Of a stretch of 64,000 nt of DNA, positions 1-9,230 are shown in pieces. The stretch is taken from the NCBI GenBank assembly GCA_035578175.1, contig JAQMRL010000014.1:16564274-16628273 (forward strand), in the 5' to 3' direction. The position numbers were made by a program, and so were the translations under genes. The first letter of the stretch is position 1, and every line of letters starts with the position of its first letter. This DNA is from Catonia carolina (taxonomy: Eukaryota; Arthropoda; Insecta; Hemiptera; Achilidae). The notes below the pieces were generated by a model that made no database searches, had not been told where the DNA came from, and was given only the letters and a program-made list of their open reading frames with translations.

Positions 1-451
1 TTAACGCCCTCTATTATGTAACCAAAAAACGCTACACTCAGACCAAAACGTACCCTATATAATGACATTTTCTTAAAACTCTATACAAAATTTAGGAAGA
101 AACTCGTGAACCACCATAACCCATTGATCTCAAATCTGGCTACGCAGACTCTCCCAAACAATCCAATAAGACGTCTAAAACGTCGATAGAGCCGGCACCT
201 CATCAATTAACTTAGTACTGTAATTCACTATCCATTAGGTACAGTTTTCTAAATGCTGCACTTAATGCTACACTTATCTATTCACATCGGAGTTCTGTCA
301 CTGGACTGTGTCTCCACTCACATTTATTTACCATGTTAATTTTTTCCAAATTTTGTGTTATCAAATTCACCGATTGTTTCTAATAGATTGTGGTTTTCCT
401 AAACAGAGGAAAAAAATTTAATAACAAAATGTGTAATGTATGTGGGTATCT
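1..451. other. AT-rich sequence, no feature recognised
   Basis: No open frame with family resemblance, no terminal repeats and no tRNA-like boxes were seen. A short stretch near the start (CTCTATTATGTAACC) loosely resembles 20000-20020, but not enough to define a repeat. Confidence 0.4.
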
Positions 452-610
452 CAGAAAAGAATGCAGTGGTTGGAACATGTGAGCAGAATGAGGGAGGATA
501 GGATACTTAAGCGAACACTAGGATATAAATTGGAAGGAAAGAGAGAAAGAGCACGCCCGAGAAAGATATGGGCAGATCTGAGATTTTCGGAACAGGCAGA
601 AGAAGAATAA
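452..610 (+). pseudogene. LINE C-terminal fragment (non-LTR retrotransposon)
   Basis: Reading from 452 gives about 52 codons to a stop at 608-610. The translation has the layout found at the C-terminus of many non-LTR retrotransposon ORF2 proteins: KRMQWLEHVSRM, then a basic segment KLEGKRERARPRK followed by W-ADL. The WL-HV-RM core is the variant of the usual WLGHV-RM motif. No reverse-transcriptase core is present upstream, so this is a 5'-truncated relic. It differs from LINE-A and LINE-B elsewhere in the window. Confidence 0.6.
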
Positions 611-1130
611 AATATGTATTCTTTAAATTTATCTTTAAAATATTTATGTATTTTAGTTTTATGATTGTCCTATTTCCAAGTCCTTTGAGTAATTTGTTAT
701 TTTCTCCAAAATGCTACCAACACCTTGTAGGTAAGTTAAGTGATAGAGCTCCTGTCTCAGGGCTTCTGAACACACCCTGGGTTTCATTCAAAGACACACC
801 TTCTAAATTCTTACACTCTCTTCCACCGACAATGAAGAGACAACTTAAGAACATAAAACCAAACTCACTTATAAAGAGGTAGTACAACAAATTAAAGATT
901 TAAACACTTTGTCGTTTTGAAGAAAGATGAAGAAATATGCCTAATGGTGGAGAAATTCCTCATGCATTTAGAAAAACAAGCATGCAATGTGAAAGCTAAA
1001 CAAAACTAAATCATAACTTTAAAAAAATGTAATTTATTCATCTTGTCAATTATAATAACATTCATTTAAAAAAGTAATTTTTGTTTCTTTTCGAAGATAA
1101 GTGCAGTGTTTACTTCACACATTTTTCATA
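611..1130. other. AT-rich sequence, no feature recognised
   Basis: A 104-codon open frame overlaps the LINE relic and this stretch (568-882) but has no family resemblance and an unremarkable composition. Nothing else is recognisable up to the mariner terminus. Confidence 0.4.
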
Positions 1131-1132
1131 TA

Positions 1133-2060
1133 CGCGGTGTGGCTATTAAATAACGAGACTGATGTTGAAAAAATTTTATTTTAATTTTATACATAATCAC
1201 TTATTGTCACTTTCAATATACACTCCTTCTCTACCCCTACAATGCTCCATGCGAATTTTCCATTGTTGGAAACAGTGCTAGTCATCTTCTGTCAGCTCCT
1301 TCAGGAGACAAGCCGCTTTCTCTTTTACAGCTTCCACAGACTCAAATCTTGTCCCTTTTAATGCAGATTTCACCTTAGCGAACAGGTAGAAGTCACTTGG
1401 TACACGTTCTGGTGAATAAGGTGGATGTTCTTACACTGAGATGCTGAACTTGGCTAGGAACCTCTTGACAGATAACACAGAATGAGCTGGCGCATTGTCT
1501 TGGTGGAAAACCCATGATTTGTCCTTCCACATTTCGGGGCGTTTTTTCCTTACTCTTTGACATAATGTAGAAAGTACCTCAAAGTAGTAATATTGATTAG
1601 TTGTTTGACCTTCAGAAACCCAGTGAAGGTACACAATCCTATGGATATCAAAAAAAACAATTATCATTGCTTTAAATTTTGACTTGCTCATTCGAGCTTT
1701 TTTGGCTCTCGGTGAAGTTCGGCTCTTCCAGTGCCTGGATTGGCGCTTCGTTTCCGGACCATAAGTAAAAAACCACGTTTCATCACATATTATTATCTTC
1801 TACCTGTTCCCTAAGGTGAAATCTGCATTAAAAGGCACAAGATTTGAGTCTGTGGAAGCTGTAAAAGAGAAAGCAGGACATGTCCTGAAGGAGCCGACAG
1901 AAGATGACTTCCAGCACCGTTTCCAACAATGGAAAATACACATGGAGCGTTGAAGGGATAGAGAAGGAGTGTATATTGAAGGTGACAATAAGTGATTATG
2001 TATAAAATAAAAATAAAACGTTTTGTAATGTTAGTCTAGTTATTTAATAGCCACACCTTG
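1133..2060. mobile_element. Mariner-derived fold-back element, copy A
   Basis: TA dinucleotides at 1131-1132 and 2061-2062 flank matching ends (GGTGTGGCTATTAAATAAC and its reverse complement). Antisense from about 1790 to 1230 is a broken mariner transposase running from the first catalytic Asp region through HQDNAPAH. From about 1800 to 2040 the same C-terminal coding end (YLFPKVKSALKG, DDFQHRFQQWK) occurs again in the opposite orientation. Both ends of the element are therefore the mariner 3' end, and the N-terminal DNA-binding half is missing. It cannot encode a transposase. The copy at 11209-12122 shares the same internal join. Confidence 0.85.
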
Positions 2061-2062
2061 TA

Positions 2063-3547
2063 TTACATATTGTGTGTACATTCTGTAGTTGATTTAATCC
2101 TTTATGTTTCATTTTTAATGTTAACTTAAAATCGCGTACCTTTACATTAATTTCCATATGTTAAAATCTTAAATCGGTTAAATCACTAAGGTGTTATGTG
2201 TATACATATTGTCTACCCTCTATAAAACGGAAACCTCTATACAACATACATTTGGCATGGCCCACTGATGTCCACTATTCAGAGGTTTTACTTATATAAA
2301 ATTATGCAAAGAAAGTGTTTTTGTTTTATATTTTTATGTTAATTTCTTTTTATTTAAGGTCATATCAACAATAAATTACTAGTGATTATAACTAAATAAT
2401 AAATTACTTTACAAAATATTGATTACAAAAAAATTATCACAAAAATTTCAGGCACTGAGTAGACATTTTGAATAATTAAACATTCTGATATAATAAAAAA
2501 ATTGAACAAAAAGAGAAAATTATTAATAGAAACTAAACATTATATTTGCAATAAAAAAGAACTATACAAAAAAGAAAAACCAATTAATAGAAACTGAACA
2601 TAATAAAAAATAGTAAATATTTATTTATTTCAGCAGTCACGGGACTGACTGACAGAAATGACTACATAACTAATTAAGAAAACAAATTATATAAAAAAGA
2701 TTTTTGTAAATTAATTAATGGTAATTGCTGATAGACAAGCATGACATGACGGCAAACCAATGATTTTTCCCGTCCAAAAACCACAGTCAAGGTGCGTCAA
2801 AAGAAATAGTTACTTAAAAATAAAGTAAAATTCCATTATATAAAAATCTTTTTGTCACCTGGAGAGTAAAAATGTTCAGATAGAGTAAACTTGCTCTAGC
2901 CGATTTAGTACTACGATTTGAAGTTATATGCTCTCCTCTTCAGTTCGGTAGAGCAGATGCTCCACCGATTCACGACCATCTCTACTCCACGTGTAGGTCG
3001 CATCTCGAATTCTGGACCTTACCGACCATCCTTGGGAGAAGCATTTTCTAGTTTTGAACGCTCTAACCTCTTTTCAGTGCAGGAGAACAAGCCTTAGTCA
3101 GGAAGGAAATTGAGAACCAGAATAAATTGAGAAAACTTAATGAACTAAATTCAGACAACTAATTACAGACTTTAAGGGGTTCGATGAAGAGCAAAAACAG
3201 AACACCGGATGGACAGAAAAAAGGAGAAAACCTACAGTGAGAAAATTCTGAGAATGTGGGTTACAAAGAGATCTTCCAGTAACATTTGAAGTCACCTCAT
3301 ATGGTCTAAAATTGATTACAAGATAAAAATAATTCTTTAGCGTTAAAAAGATTACCCAAAAACTTACTATGAACTTGTACACTTGGACGAATTTAAAAAA
3401 TGAAGAGCGAGAATGAAGGTTTGTTTATTTCATGCAGAGTTCTGTTAATCTTTGAATGACATCAAAAAAATTAAAATTCTTTTTACATTTTGTGCAAAAT
3501 TTTAAAATAATTATTATAAGTATTTATTTTATTAATTTCTTTTTTAG
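2063..3547. other. Probable intron or upstream sequence of the takeout-like gene
   Basis: AT-rich sequence with no terminal repeats and no clear family. A moderately GC-richer patch at about 2900-3110 has no convincing coding frame on either strand. Upstream takeout-like exons were looked for here and not found. The stretch ends in the T-rich tract and AG that form the acceptor of the exon at 3548. Confidence 0.4.
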
Positions 3548-3700
3548 AAAATGTTACAACCGATGTATTCATGAAAGTAAGATTTCCGAGGTTAGCAAGT
3601 GGTGTTGAGGTTATGGAAGTTACAGATATGAATGTAAATTTCAAAATGTCATCATGCCGTGTACATTTAGATAATCTATTCAATGGAAATAAAGTTTTAG
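3548..3700 (+). CDS. Takeout-like (JHBP family) secreted protein, penultimate exon
   Basis: A T-rich tract ending in TTTTTTAG precedes the exon and GTAAGT follows it directly. The frame has no stops. It starts with two bases completing a split codon and ends one base into a codon, so the exon is symmetric (phase 1-1). The translation has the C-terminal-half signature of the takeout/juvenile-hormone-binding-protein family: alternating strands around VMEVTDMNVNFKMSS, then VHLDNLFNGNKVLG, matching the family's conserved H-ENLFNGDKxLG stretch. Family members are secreted carriers of small hydrophobic ligands in haemolymph or sensory tissue; the ligand here is unknown. Upstream exons (signal peptide and conserved Cys pair) are not visible and may lie left of the window. 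Confidence 0.87.
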
Positions 3701-3774
3701 GTAAGTCAATTAAAAAATTTTTTTACTATAATGTAAAATGTTTTTTTATTTCATTATGCACTTGTAATCAAGAT

Positions 3775-4167
3775 GTTGTTGTTTAGGTCATGAACCGAAA
3801 GGCTGGTTTGGACCTGTAGAAGTTTTACTAAGTAAAACGAGGAGTGAGGTGGTTTACAATTGCCTTCTTCACTGAATGGAAAAGTACGCTTATCAGCATG
3901 CCGGGTCCTTTGAAAAGAACATATTTTCCACTCTGCAAATACCACCGTCACTTCATTCACCACAGGGTCTGGCTGTATAATGAAATTCATTACTTTTAGA
4001 GAAGAATATTCTGATTGGTGTCTTTTACACCACTACCTCTTCTGTTCTTAAATGATTCAGTCATTTAATTGGCTGAACATGTGATAAGAAAAAGAATTAC
4101 TTATTTTAGCCCGCAACAAACATATTGAGCGTAAATAATTTGACACTACACCTATCTGTTATGGGCA
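3775..4167 (-). repeat. SINE-A copy (intronic, antisense)
   Basis: About 393 bp flanked by an 11-bp perfect target duplication GTAATCAAGAT (3764-3774 and 4168-4178). The reverse strand runs from TGCCCATAACAGA at the head to the GTTGTTGTT complement of the AAC tail. The duplication and tail indicate LINE-driven retroposition. Confidence 0.85.
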
Positions 4168-4210
4168 GTAATCAAGATATCACTTGATAACAAAAAATTG
4201 TATTTTATGT

Positions 4211-4607
4211 TGTCTATAACAGGCAGATAGAGTGTTAAATTATTTGCACTCGATCTGCTAGTTGCAAGGCTATAAAAAATAGTTCTGTTTTTTATCACAT
4301 GGTCAGCCAATTACAAGACTGAAGCATTTAAAAACAGAAGAGGTAGAGGTGTAAAAGACACCAATCAGAATATTCTTCTCTAAAAGTAATGAATTTCATT
4401 ATACAGCCAGACCCTGTGGTGAATGAAATGAAGGTGTCATTTGCAGGAAGGAAAGTAGATGCTTTTCGGAAGAGCCTGGCATGCTGATAAGCATACTTTT
4501 TCACTCAGTGAGGAAAACCATGGTAAACCACCTCACTCCTCGTTTTACTTAGTAAAGCCTCTACAGGTTCAAACCAGCCTTTCAGCTGATGATCTAAATA
4601 ACAACAA
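4211..4607 (+). repeat. SINE-A copy (intronic, sense)
   Basis: The same family as the neighbouring antisense copy, about 40 bp away and head to head. It starts at TGTCTATAACAGGCAG and ends at CTAAATAACAACAA. No clear target duplication was found. With the adjacent copy it makes an inverted pair of about 0.8 kb inside the takeout-like intron. Confidence 0.8.
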
Positions 4608-4629
4608 ATTGATCAAAATTAATGATCTA

Positions 4630-5062
4630 TTCTATTTATTTTTGTTTTTTGCTTCTATGATCACATTGGATCACTTTAGTCAGTTTTGGGTTGCTTTACT
4701 TTCTTCTGGGTTTTCATTAATTTCAGTTACCAGTATTTTTTCATTCTTTCAAATCTTTTCTGTTATTCCTCATCTGAATCAACCCTATTCTATAGTTTTC
4801 TTGTTTTGACATGCAGTTGTTTGCTTTTGTCATTAATTACCTACTTACTTGTATTTTGGGGATTATTCTTTTAGGTCATTTATTGTTAGTTTGAGTTCTG
4901 TTAAATCTCCTTTTCTATTCTATTTTCTGGTGTTCTAAATATATCCCAAAGAAAGAGATCCTCTTTTTTCTCATTGCATCTGTGATATGGATTCAATTTC
5001 CTTGTAGATCTGCTTGTTTGTAAGCAGCCTGTGTTGCCCACAACTATGTTCTATTCTATTTA
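4630..5062 (-). pseudogene. LINE-B 3' end fragment
   Basis: The antisense strand at about 4920-4960 reads EDLFLWDIFRTPENRIE, a decayed version of the GHILRTPETR motif seen in the LINE-B copies at 5549-6030 and 8023-8540. The stretch CATTGGATCACTTTAGTC near 4666 matches the 3' untranslated part of the copy at 6047. Frames are badly broken. Confidence 0.5.
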
Positions 5063-5548
5063 TACAGGGTGATTCTAAATTATGGTAAAATAAATTAATA
5101 CATGATTATAGAGCTAAAAATAAGAAGAAAAAGTTCATATAAACATATGTCCGCAAACGCTTTATTAATGAGTTACAGCTAGCAAAACATTTCACCCCAA
5201 TTTCAGTTCCCCTGGTGAAGTATAATGATACTGAATTTTCTGGCGCTACTTTTTGCAATAAATATGGTAAATTTATATGGAAAACACTTAAAAATTGAAT
5301 AAAACAAGTCTGGAAGCTGTAGTGTTAGCAGTTTTTGAGAAAAAGGATGAAATATTCAAAAACTCTTAGTAGAAAAACAGTCTTTTAGGTTTTATGTTCA
5401 ATAACTTTAGGTGATTTTCCATATAAATTCACCATATTTGTCATTAAAAGTAGCTCACAAAATATTTAGCATCACTGTATTTCACCAGGGGAACTAAAAT
5501 CGGGATGAAATCTTTTGCTAGCTGTAATTCGCTAATAAAGTGTTATTA

Positions 5549-6030
5549 GGCGTGATATTCTCTCATGTTCTGAGCACGCTTCTGATTGGCTGCTTCTGAA
5601 AATTCCCTCTTCTTATATTTTCTTTTCCGTGTTGTAAGCCGATGGTTGTGGTCCTTGATGACCTGTTTTTATTTGGGTGATTTTTCTGTTAGATCTTCAT
5701 GAGTTAGTCCAAGTTCTTGTAAATCCCTTTTGATTTCTTTGTGCCACATGTATGCGTTACAAGCGTCTGTTTTTCATCTCATTGCATGGTCAATTATTCT
5801 GCGTAAAAGTCTGGTGTTTCGTGTTCTTAGTATATGTCCAAAGTACGACAGTCGTTTCTTGTGCATGGCCACTGTTATTGGTTCTATGCCTCTGTAGATT
5901 TGATCGTTAGATAAAAGTCTGTAGTGATTGTCTACCTTGTGCTTCTTGTTTATGCATGTTCTGAGTATTCTGCGTTCTACTTTTCTGCAGGTTTTCTTAA
6001 TTCCTCCCCTGTCTATCTACGCTAAGGTTT
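5549..6030 (-). pseudogene. LINE-B ORF2 C-terminal fragment
   Basis: The reverse strand from about 6000 down encodes KTCRKVERRILRTCINKKHK, then HKKRLSYFGHILRTRNTR, then I-RDLQELGLTHEDL. This is the post-RT C-terminal region of a non-LTR retrotransposon. It is truncated at its 5' end and carries at least one in-frame stop. It sits in the right arm of the surrounding MITE; the expected MITE sequence resumes after 6030. Confidence 0.7.
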
Positions 6031-6046
6031 CGCTAGACATATGTTT

Positions 6047-6401
6047 TTTTTTTTCTTGTAAGGCCCATTGGACCACTTTAGTCAAATAATAAGTTCCTCA
6101 ATTTCCTCCTAATCCTCTCCCAGTAGTTCTTCATTCTCTGGGATCTAGCAGCCCGTTCAGCATCTGAAAAAACTCTAGGGTTCTGTGTTTTTCTAACCGT
6201 TTCTTTGAACCTGATATTTGTGTATTTGATCGCTTTCAGATTATCAGATTTTTTTTCAAGGTCCTCCAATGTTAGGTTCAGCTCCACTAAGTCCTTCTTC
6301 ACGAATCCAAGCTGGCCCCGACTTAAGGTCCCACATATATTTTTTATTAGTTGTCTTAGGATTCTTGTTTGTGGAGTTCTTATGATGTATCCAAGGAAAG
6401 T
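6047..6401 (-). pseudogene. LINE-B 3' fragment with target duplication
   Basis: A 9-bp duplication CATATGTTT (6038-6046 and 6402-6410) flanks a poly(T) start and an antisense frame of 108 codons. The frame reads MTFLGYIIRTPQTRILR, then DLVELNLTLEDLEKK, then the ARSQRMKNYWERIRRK tail typical of this LINE family. The duplication and short length indicate a 5'-truncated target-primed insertion. Confidence 0.8.
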
Positions 6402-6514
6402 CATATGTTTATATGCACATTTTTTTATTATACGAGATTTAGCTCATATTTAGCTCTACAATCATTTATTAAATTATTTGACCATAATTAAGAATCACCC
6501 TGTATAATAAAAAT

Positions 6515-6775
6515 TTTACTAACCTTTTCAGCTGCCTTTCTTCAATTCTTACTATCTACTTACACATGTTTCAGTTGATCCACCATCATCTGAAATCATC
6601 TATACAAAACATTTTATATAGATGACTGAATACAATAAAAATCTTCTACTGGTTTAAAAAAAAAAAAAAAAAAAAAGTTTCACAAGATATTTTGTGTACT
6701 CTGATGATGGTGGACCCAACGAAACAAGTGTAAGTAGATAATAAGGATCAAGACAGATGAAAAGGTTAGTGAAAT
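6515..6775. repeat. Imperfect hairpin around a poly(A) tract
   Basis: Sequence at 6515-6600 (CTAACCTTTTCAGCTG, CTATCTACTTACACATG, CACCATCATC) reappears inverted at 6700-6775 (GATGATGGTGGA, AAGTGTAAGTAGATA, GAAAAGGTTAG), with a run of about 22 A at 6656-6676 near the centre. Likely two LINE-B-related tails facing each other; origin not established. Confidence 0.5.
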
Positions 6776-6779
6776 TTAT

Positions 6780-7042
6780 ATTATATAAAATAGAACTTGT
6801 GGAAAAACTTAAATATCTCTGAGAAATCATAACCAATAGTCTCAATGAAAGACCCATATGGCAAGAAAAAATTAATAAACTCAAGAAATCTCTGATAACC
6901 ACTTAAAACATCTACAACAAGAAATGTCTGTCAACCAAAACTAAACTAAGACACTACCAAACAGTGGTTCTCCCAGGAATCCACTATTACGGGCGATATC
7001 GCTTAGGAGACACTGATAGAATTGAGAAGATAGAAAGAAAAA
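6780..7042 (+). pseudogene. LINE-B ORF2 fragment, upstream part
   Basis: The + strand reads with stops: ITNSLNERPIWQEKINKLKK, TKTKLRHYQTVVLPGIHYYG and DRIEKIERK. This is the stretch between the RT thumb and the C-terminal domain. The frame continues directly at 8023 (ILRKCMNQRY) once the intervening HEL-1 copy is removed, which gives an empty-site reference for that insertion. Confidence 0.7.
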
Positions 7043-8022
7043 TCTGGTGTGAAACACTCACACAACTTTCTCTTGCCAATGCAAATAATTAACAATAAAC
7101 CTAACATTAATAATAAAATATTAGAAATAAACAAAAAACTAACCTCAAAAACATAACCTTATTTTAATCATGAGTGAATGACGCGAAATGAAAATCGAAC
7201 TCAATTAGGCTTAAAATAACGGAAAATCACACTTTCACGCTAAACTAGGATCTGTAGAGAAAAATGCTTTAAATAAAAGTTGTAGATCTTTTAATTTTCT
7301 ATAAATTAAATTATATACACTTTTGTCGTAAAATGCATACTAAGGCCGAAATCTTAAAAAAATCAATTTTTCACACATTTTCGTGAGAAAAAAACAGAAA
7401 ATCACAAATTACCGCTAAACTAAGCGTTATACAAAAAATTGTTTGAAATAAAAGTTGTAGAATTTTTAATTCTCTACAACTTTTATTATATAAAGTTTTG
7501 CGCTAAAATGCATATTAAAGCTGTAATCTTAAAAAAACAACGTTTTTACGTGAAAACAGCCTCACCAAGAATTTCAGCAAACATGACGCCTACCCTATAT
7601 TGTAGAGAATAAAAAATTGAGTAAACCAGGCGATTTTAAAAAAAATCGTAAGACCAGTTTTTGAGAAAATCGCAAAAAAGTGAAAAATTACACGAATAAA
7701 CTACCACTTCCGGTTGACCGATTTTGATGAAAATGTTCGTGTCGAGTCCGGTAGTGGTACGTAACTTAAGTTTCAAGTTTCAAGTTCGTACGATGTTCCG
7801 TTCTTAAGATATTCTGTTCACACACACACACACGCGCGCGCGCGCGCGCGCACGCACACACACACACACACAGACACACACACAGATCAATCGCTAAAAA
7901 CATGTTTTTTGGGTTCAGGGGGTCTGAAAACGTATAGATCCGGTGAAAACTCGATTTCGAAAAATCGACATGAAAACAATACTTTCCTTCCTATATATTC
8001 ATATAGGCAAGAGAAAGTAAAA
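7043..8022 (-). mobile_element. HEL-1 (non-autonomous Helentron-like), full copy
   Basis: Read on the reverse strand it starts ACTTTCTCTTGCCTATATG and ends GGCAAGAGAAAGT plus a stem-loop GTGTGAGTGTTTCACAC then CAGA. It sits inside a LINE-B coding frame. The pre-insertion sequence can be inferred (GAAAGAAAAATACTTAGG), and no target duplication beyond the T/A run is present. This fits T-T insertion by a rolling-circle element. The body is noncoding, with an internal CA/CG microsatellite at 7818-7882. Confidence 0.75.
7818..7882. repeat. (CA)n/(CG)n microsatellite inside HEL-1
   Basis: A CA run, then CG, then CA again, about 65 bp, at the fixed microsatellite position of HEL-1. Confidence 0.9.
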
Positions 8023-8540
8023 ATACTTAGGAAGTGCATGAACCAAAGGTACATGGTGGAAAGACAGTGTCGGTTAATCCCAAACAAAGAAATCTACAAA
8101 CTAATCCCCCCACTAACTAATATCTTTAGAAAGAAAAGAATATCATTCCTAGGACACATACTCAGGGCCGAAAATTCCAGACTTGTTAACCGGTTGATCA
8201 ACCATTTTTGGAATAAGGTGTCGAGACCTAGGTGGCTGAAGGATGTACAGCGGGATGTGAAGGAACTTGAAATCACTAAACAAGACCTGCTAACAAAATA
8301 GCTAAGTACAACCAATTTGTCAAGACTAATATGGTGGCATTCAAACCAAAAACCAGAAGTGTGTACAACAGGGTGTTTACCGACAAAGACCGGAAACAGA
8401 AATCGAACGTTTTAGGAAATGTGGGCCAAACAAAAGGAAGCCACGCTTAGGAGGGCGCGCTTTTCAAAGAAACCCAACACTAGAACAGACCTAAACTTGA
8501 ACTAGAGTGATCCTAGAGTTTCACCCCGCATATCTTTGGT
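8023..8540 (+). pseudogene. LINE-B ORF2 C-terminus and 3' UTR
   Basis: An open frame to 8301 reads ILRKCMNQRYMVERQ, RKKRISFLGHILRAENSR, RWLKDVQRDVKELEITKQDL. It is the same protein region as 5549-6030. After the stop, decayed coding (FTDKDRKQKSN, ARFSKKPN) runs to about 8500. It ends upstream of the last takeout-like exon. Confidence 0.7.
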
Positions 8541-8672
8541 TGTACAACCGTTTTGTAGTGTCTTATTTTGGTTTTAATTGATAGGCATATTTTATTGTAG
8601 GTGTTTTTTGGTAATTAGTTGTGGTGTTAGTATATTTATATTTATTATAAATGTTTTTTTAATTTTTTCCAG

Positions 8673-8833
8673 GGCACACTGTAAACACATTCGTTAATAA
8701 AAATGCATTAGAAATAGTTGAAGAACTAAAAGATAACATTGGTGAATCGTTAGCTCAAGTATTTAAGAAAATAATGAATGACAGTTTTGGGAAAATACCG
8801 ACAAAATTTTGGTTACCAGAAGAACGTAATTGA
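8673..8833 (+). CDS. Takeout-like (JHBP family) secreted protein, last exon
   Basis: The acceptor TTTTTTCCAG ends at 8672. The one base carried over from the exon at 3548-3700 plus two bases here make a Gly codon, so the phases join exactly. The frame then runs to TGA at 8831-8833, about 52 codons. It carries the family C-terminus: FVNKNALEIVEELKDNIG, a helical stretch LAQVFKKIMND, and F-KIPT-FWLPEERN before the stop. Joined to the previous exon the junction reads NKVLG|HTVNTF, as expected for takeout proteins. A poly(A) signal lies 68 bases downstream. Confidence 0.88.
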
Positions 8834-8900
8834 TAAAAAATTTTGTAAATAGAATCTAATTTTAGGATTAAATTAATGTCTAATGTAATGTGAATACAAC

Positions 8901-8906
8901 AATAAA
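8901..8906 (+). promoter_or_regulatory. Poly(A) signal of takeout-like gene
   Basis: AATAAA lies 68 bases after the takeout-like stop codon in a short AT-rich 3' UTR. This is the expected position for a compact insect transcript. Confidence 0.65.
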
Positions 8907-8990
8907 TATAATTTTATACAAATTTAAAATTTAGTTATCTTATTCTAACCAAAAAGCATATCAAAAATTATATTCTTAAGTTGAATTTGG

Positions 8991-9230
8991 ACCCACTGGG
9001 TTGGTCTAAAGGTAAAGTCATAGCCGCGAGTCAGCTGTTTCTGGTTCAAATCCGAGTACAGGTTTTAATACGGATTTGAATACCAGACAGTGATTACCTA
9101 TGTACTTTGATGGTTGGGGGTTTCAATTAACCATTCTCCCTCAGAAATGGTCGGCCTGGGTCTGTTCAAGACTATACCTCATTTACACGTCATACACATT
9201 GTCATCATTTCATTGGATTGTAGAGTTGCT
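8991..9230 (+). repeat. SINE-C, 5' part (split by LINE-A)
   Basis: The tRNA-like head has an A-box-like TGGTCTAAAGGTAAAG and a B-box-like GGTTCAAATCC, followed by the family body (GATTTGAATACCAGACAG, GTACTTTGATGGTTGGG). It stops at GTTGCTT, where the LINE-A poly(T) begins. The remainder resumes at 10608. Confidence 0.8.

Larger units (their letters stand above)
5065..6502. mobile_element. Tc1/mariner-type fold-back MITE interrupted by LINE fragments
   Basis: The ends share an inverted repeat of about 60 bp starting CAGGGTGATTCT, flanked by TA on both sides (5063-5064, 6503-6504). Further inside, 5150-5290 pairs with 5410-5545, so the ancestral element was one long imperfect palindrome of roughly 600 bp. 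Its right arm was later split by two LINE-B insertions (5549-6030 and 6047-6401). There is no transposase frame. Confidence 0.75.
3701..8672 (+). other. Intron of takeout-like gene, about 5 kb, filled with transposons
   Basis: The donor GTAAGT at 3701 and acceptor CCAG at 8669-8672 are in matching phase 1. Between them lie an inverted SINE-A pair, several LINE-B 3' fragments, a Tc1/mariner-type fold-back MITE, a poly(A)-centred hairpin and a full HEL-1 copy. No further exon-like open frame was seen inside. Confidence 0.75.

Noticed and set aside
7043..8022. HEL-1 as a conventional TIR DNA transposon
   Set aside because: The inverted 13-mers are not both terminal, conserved sequence extends beyond one of them as a stem-loop, and no target duplication is seen.
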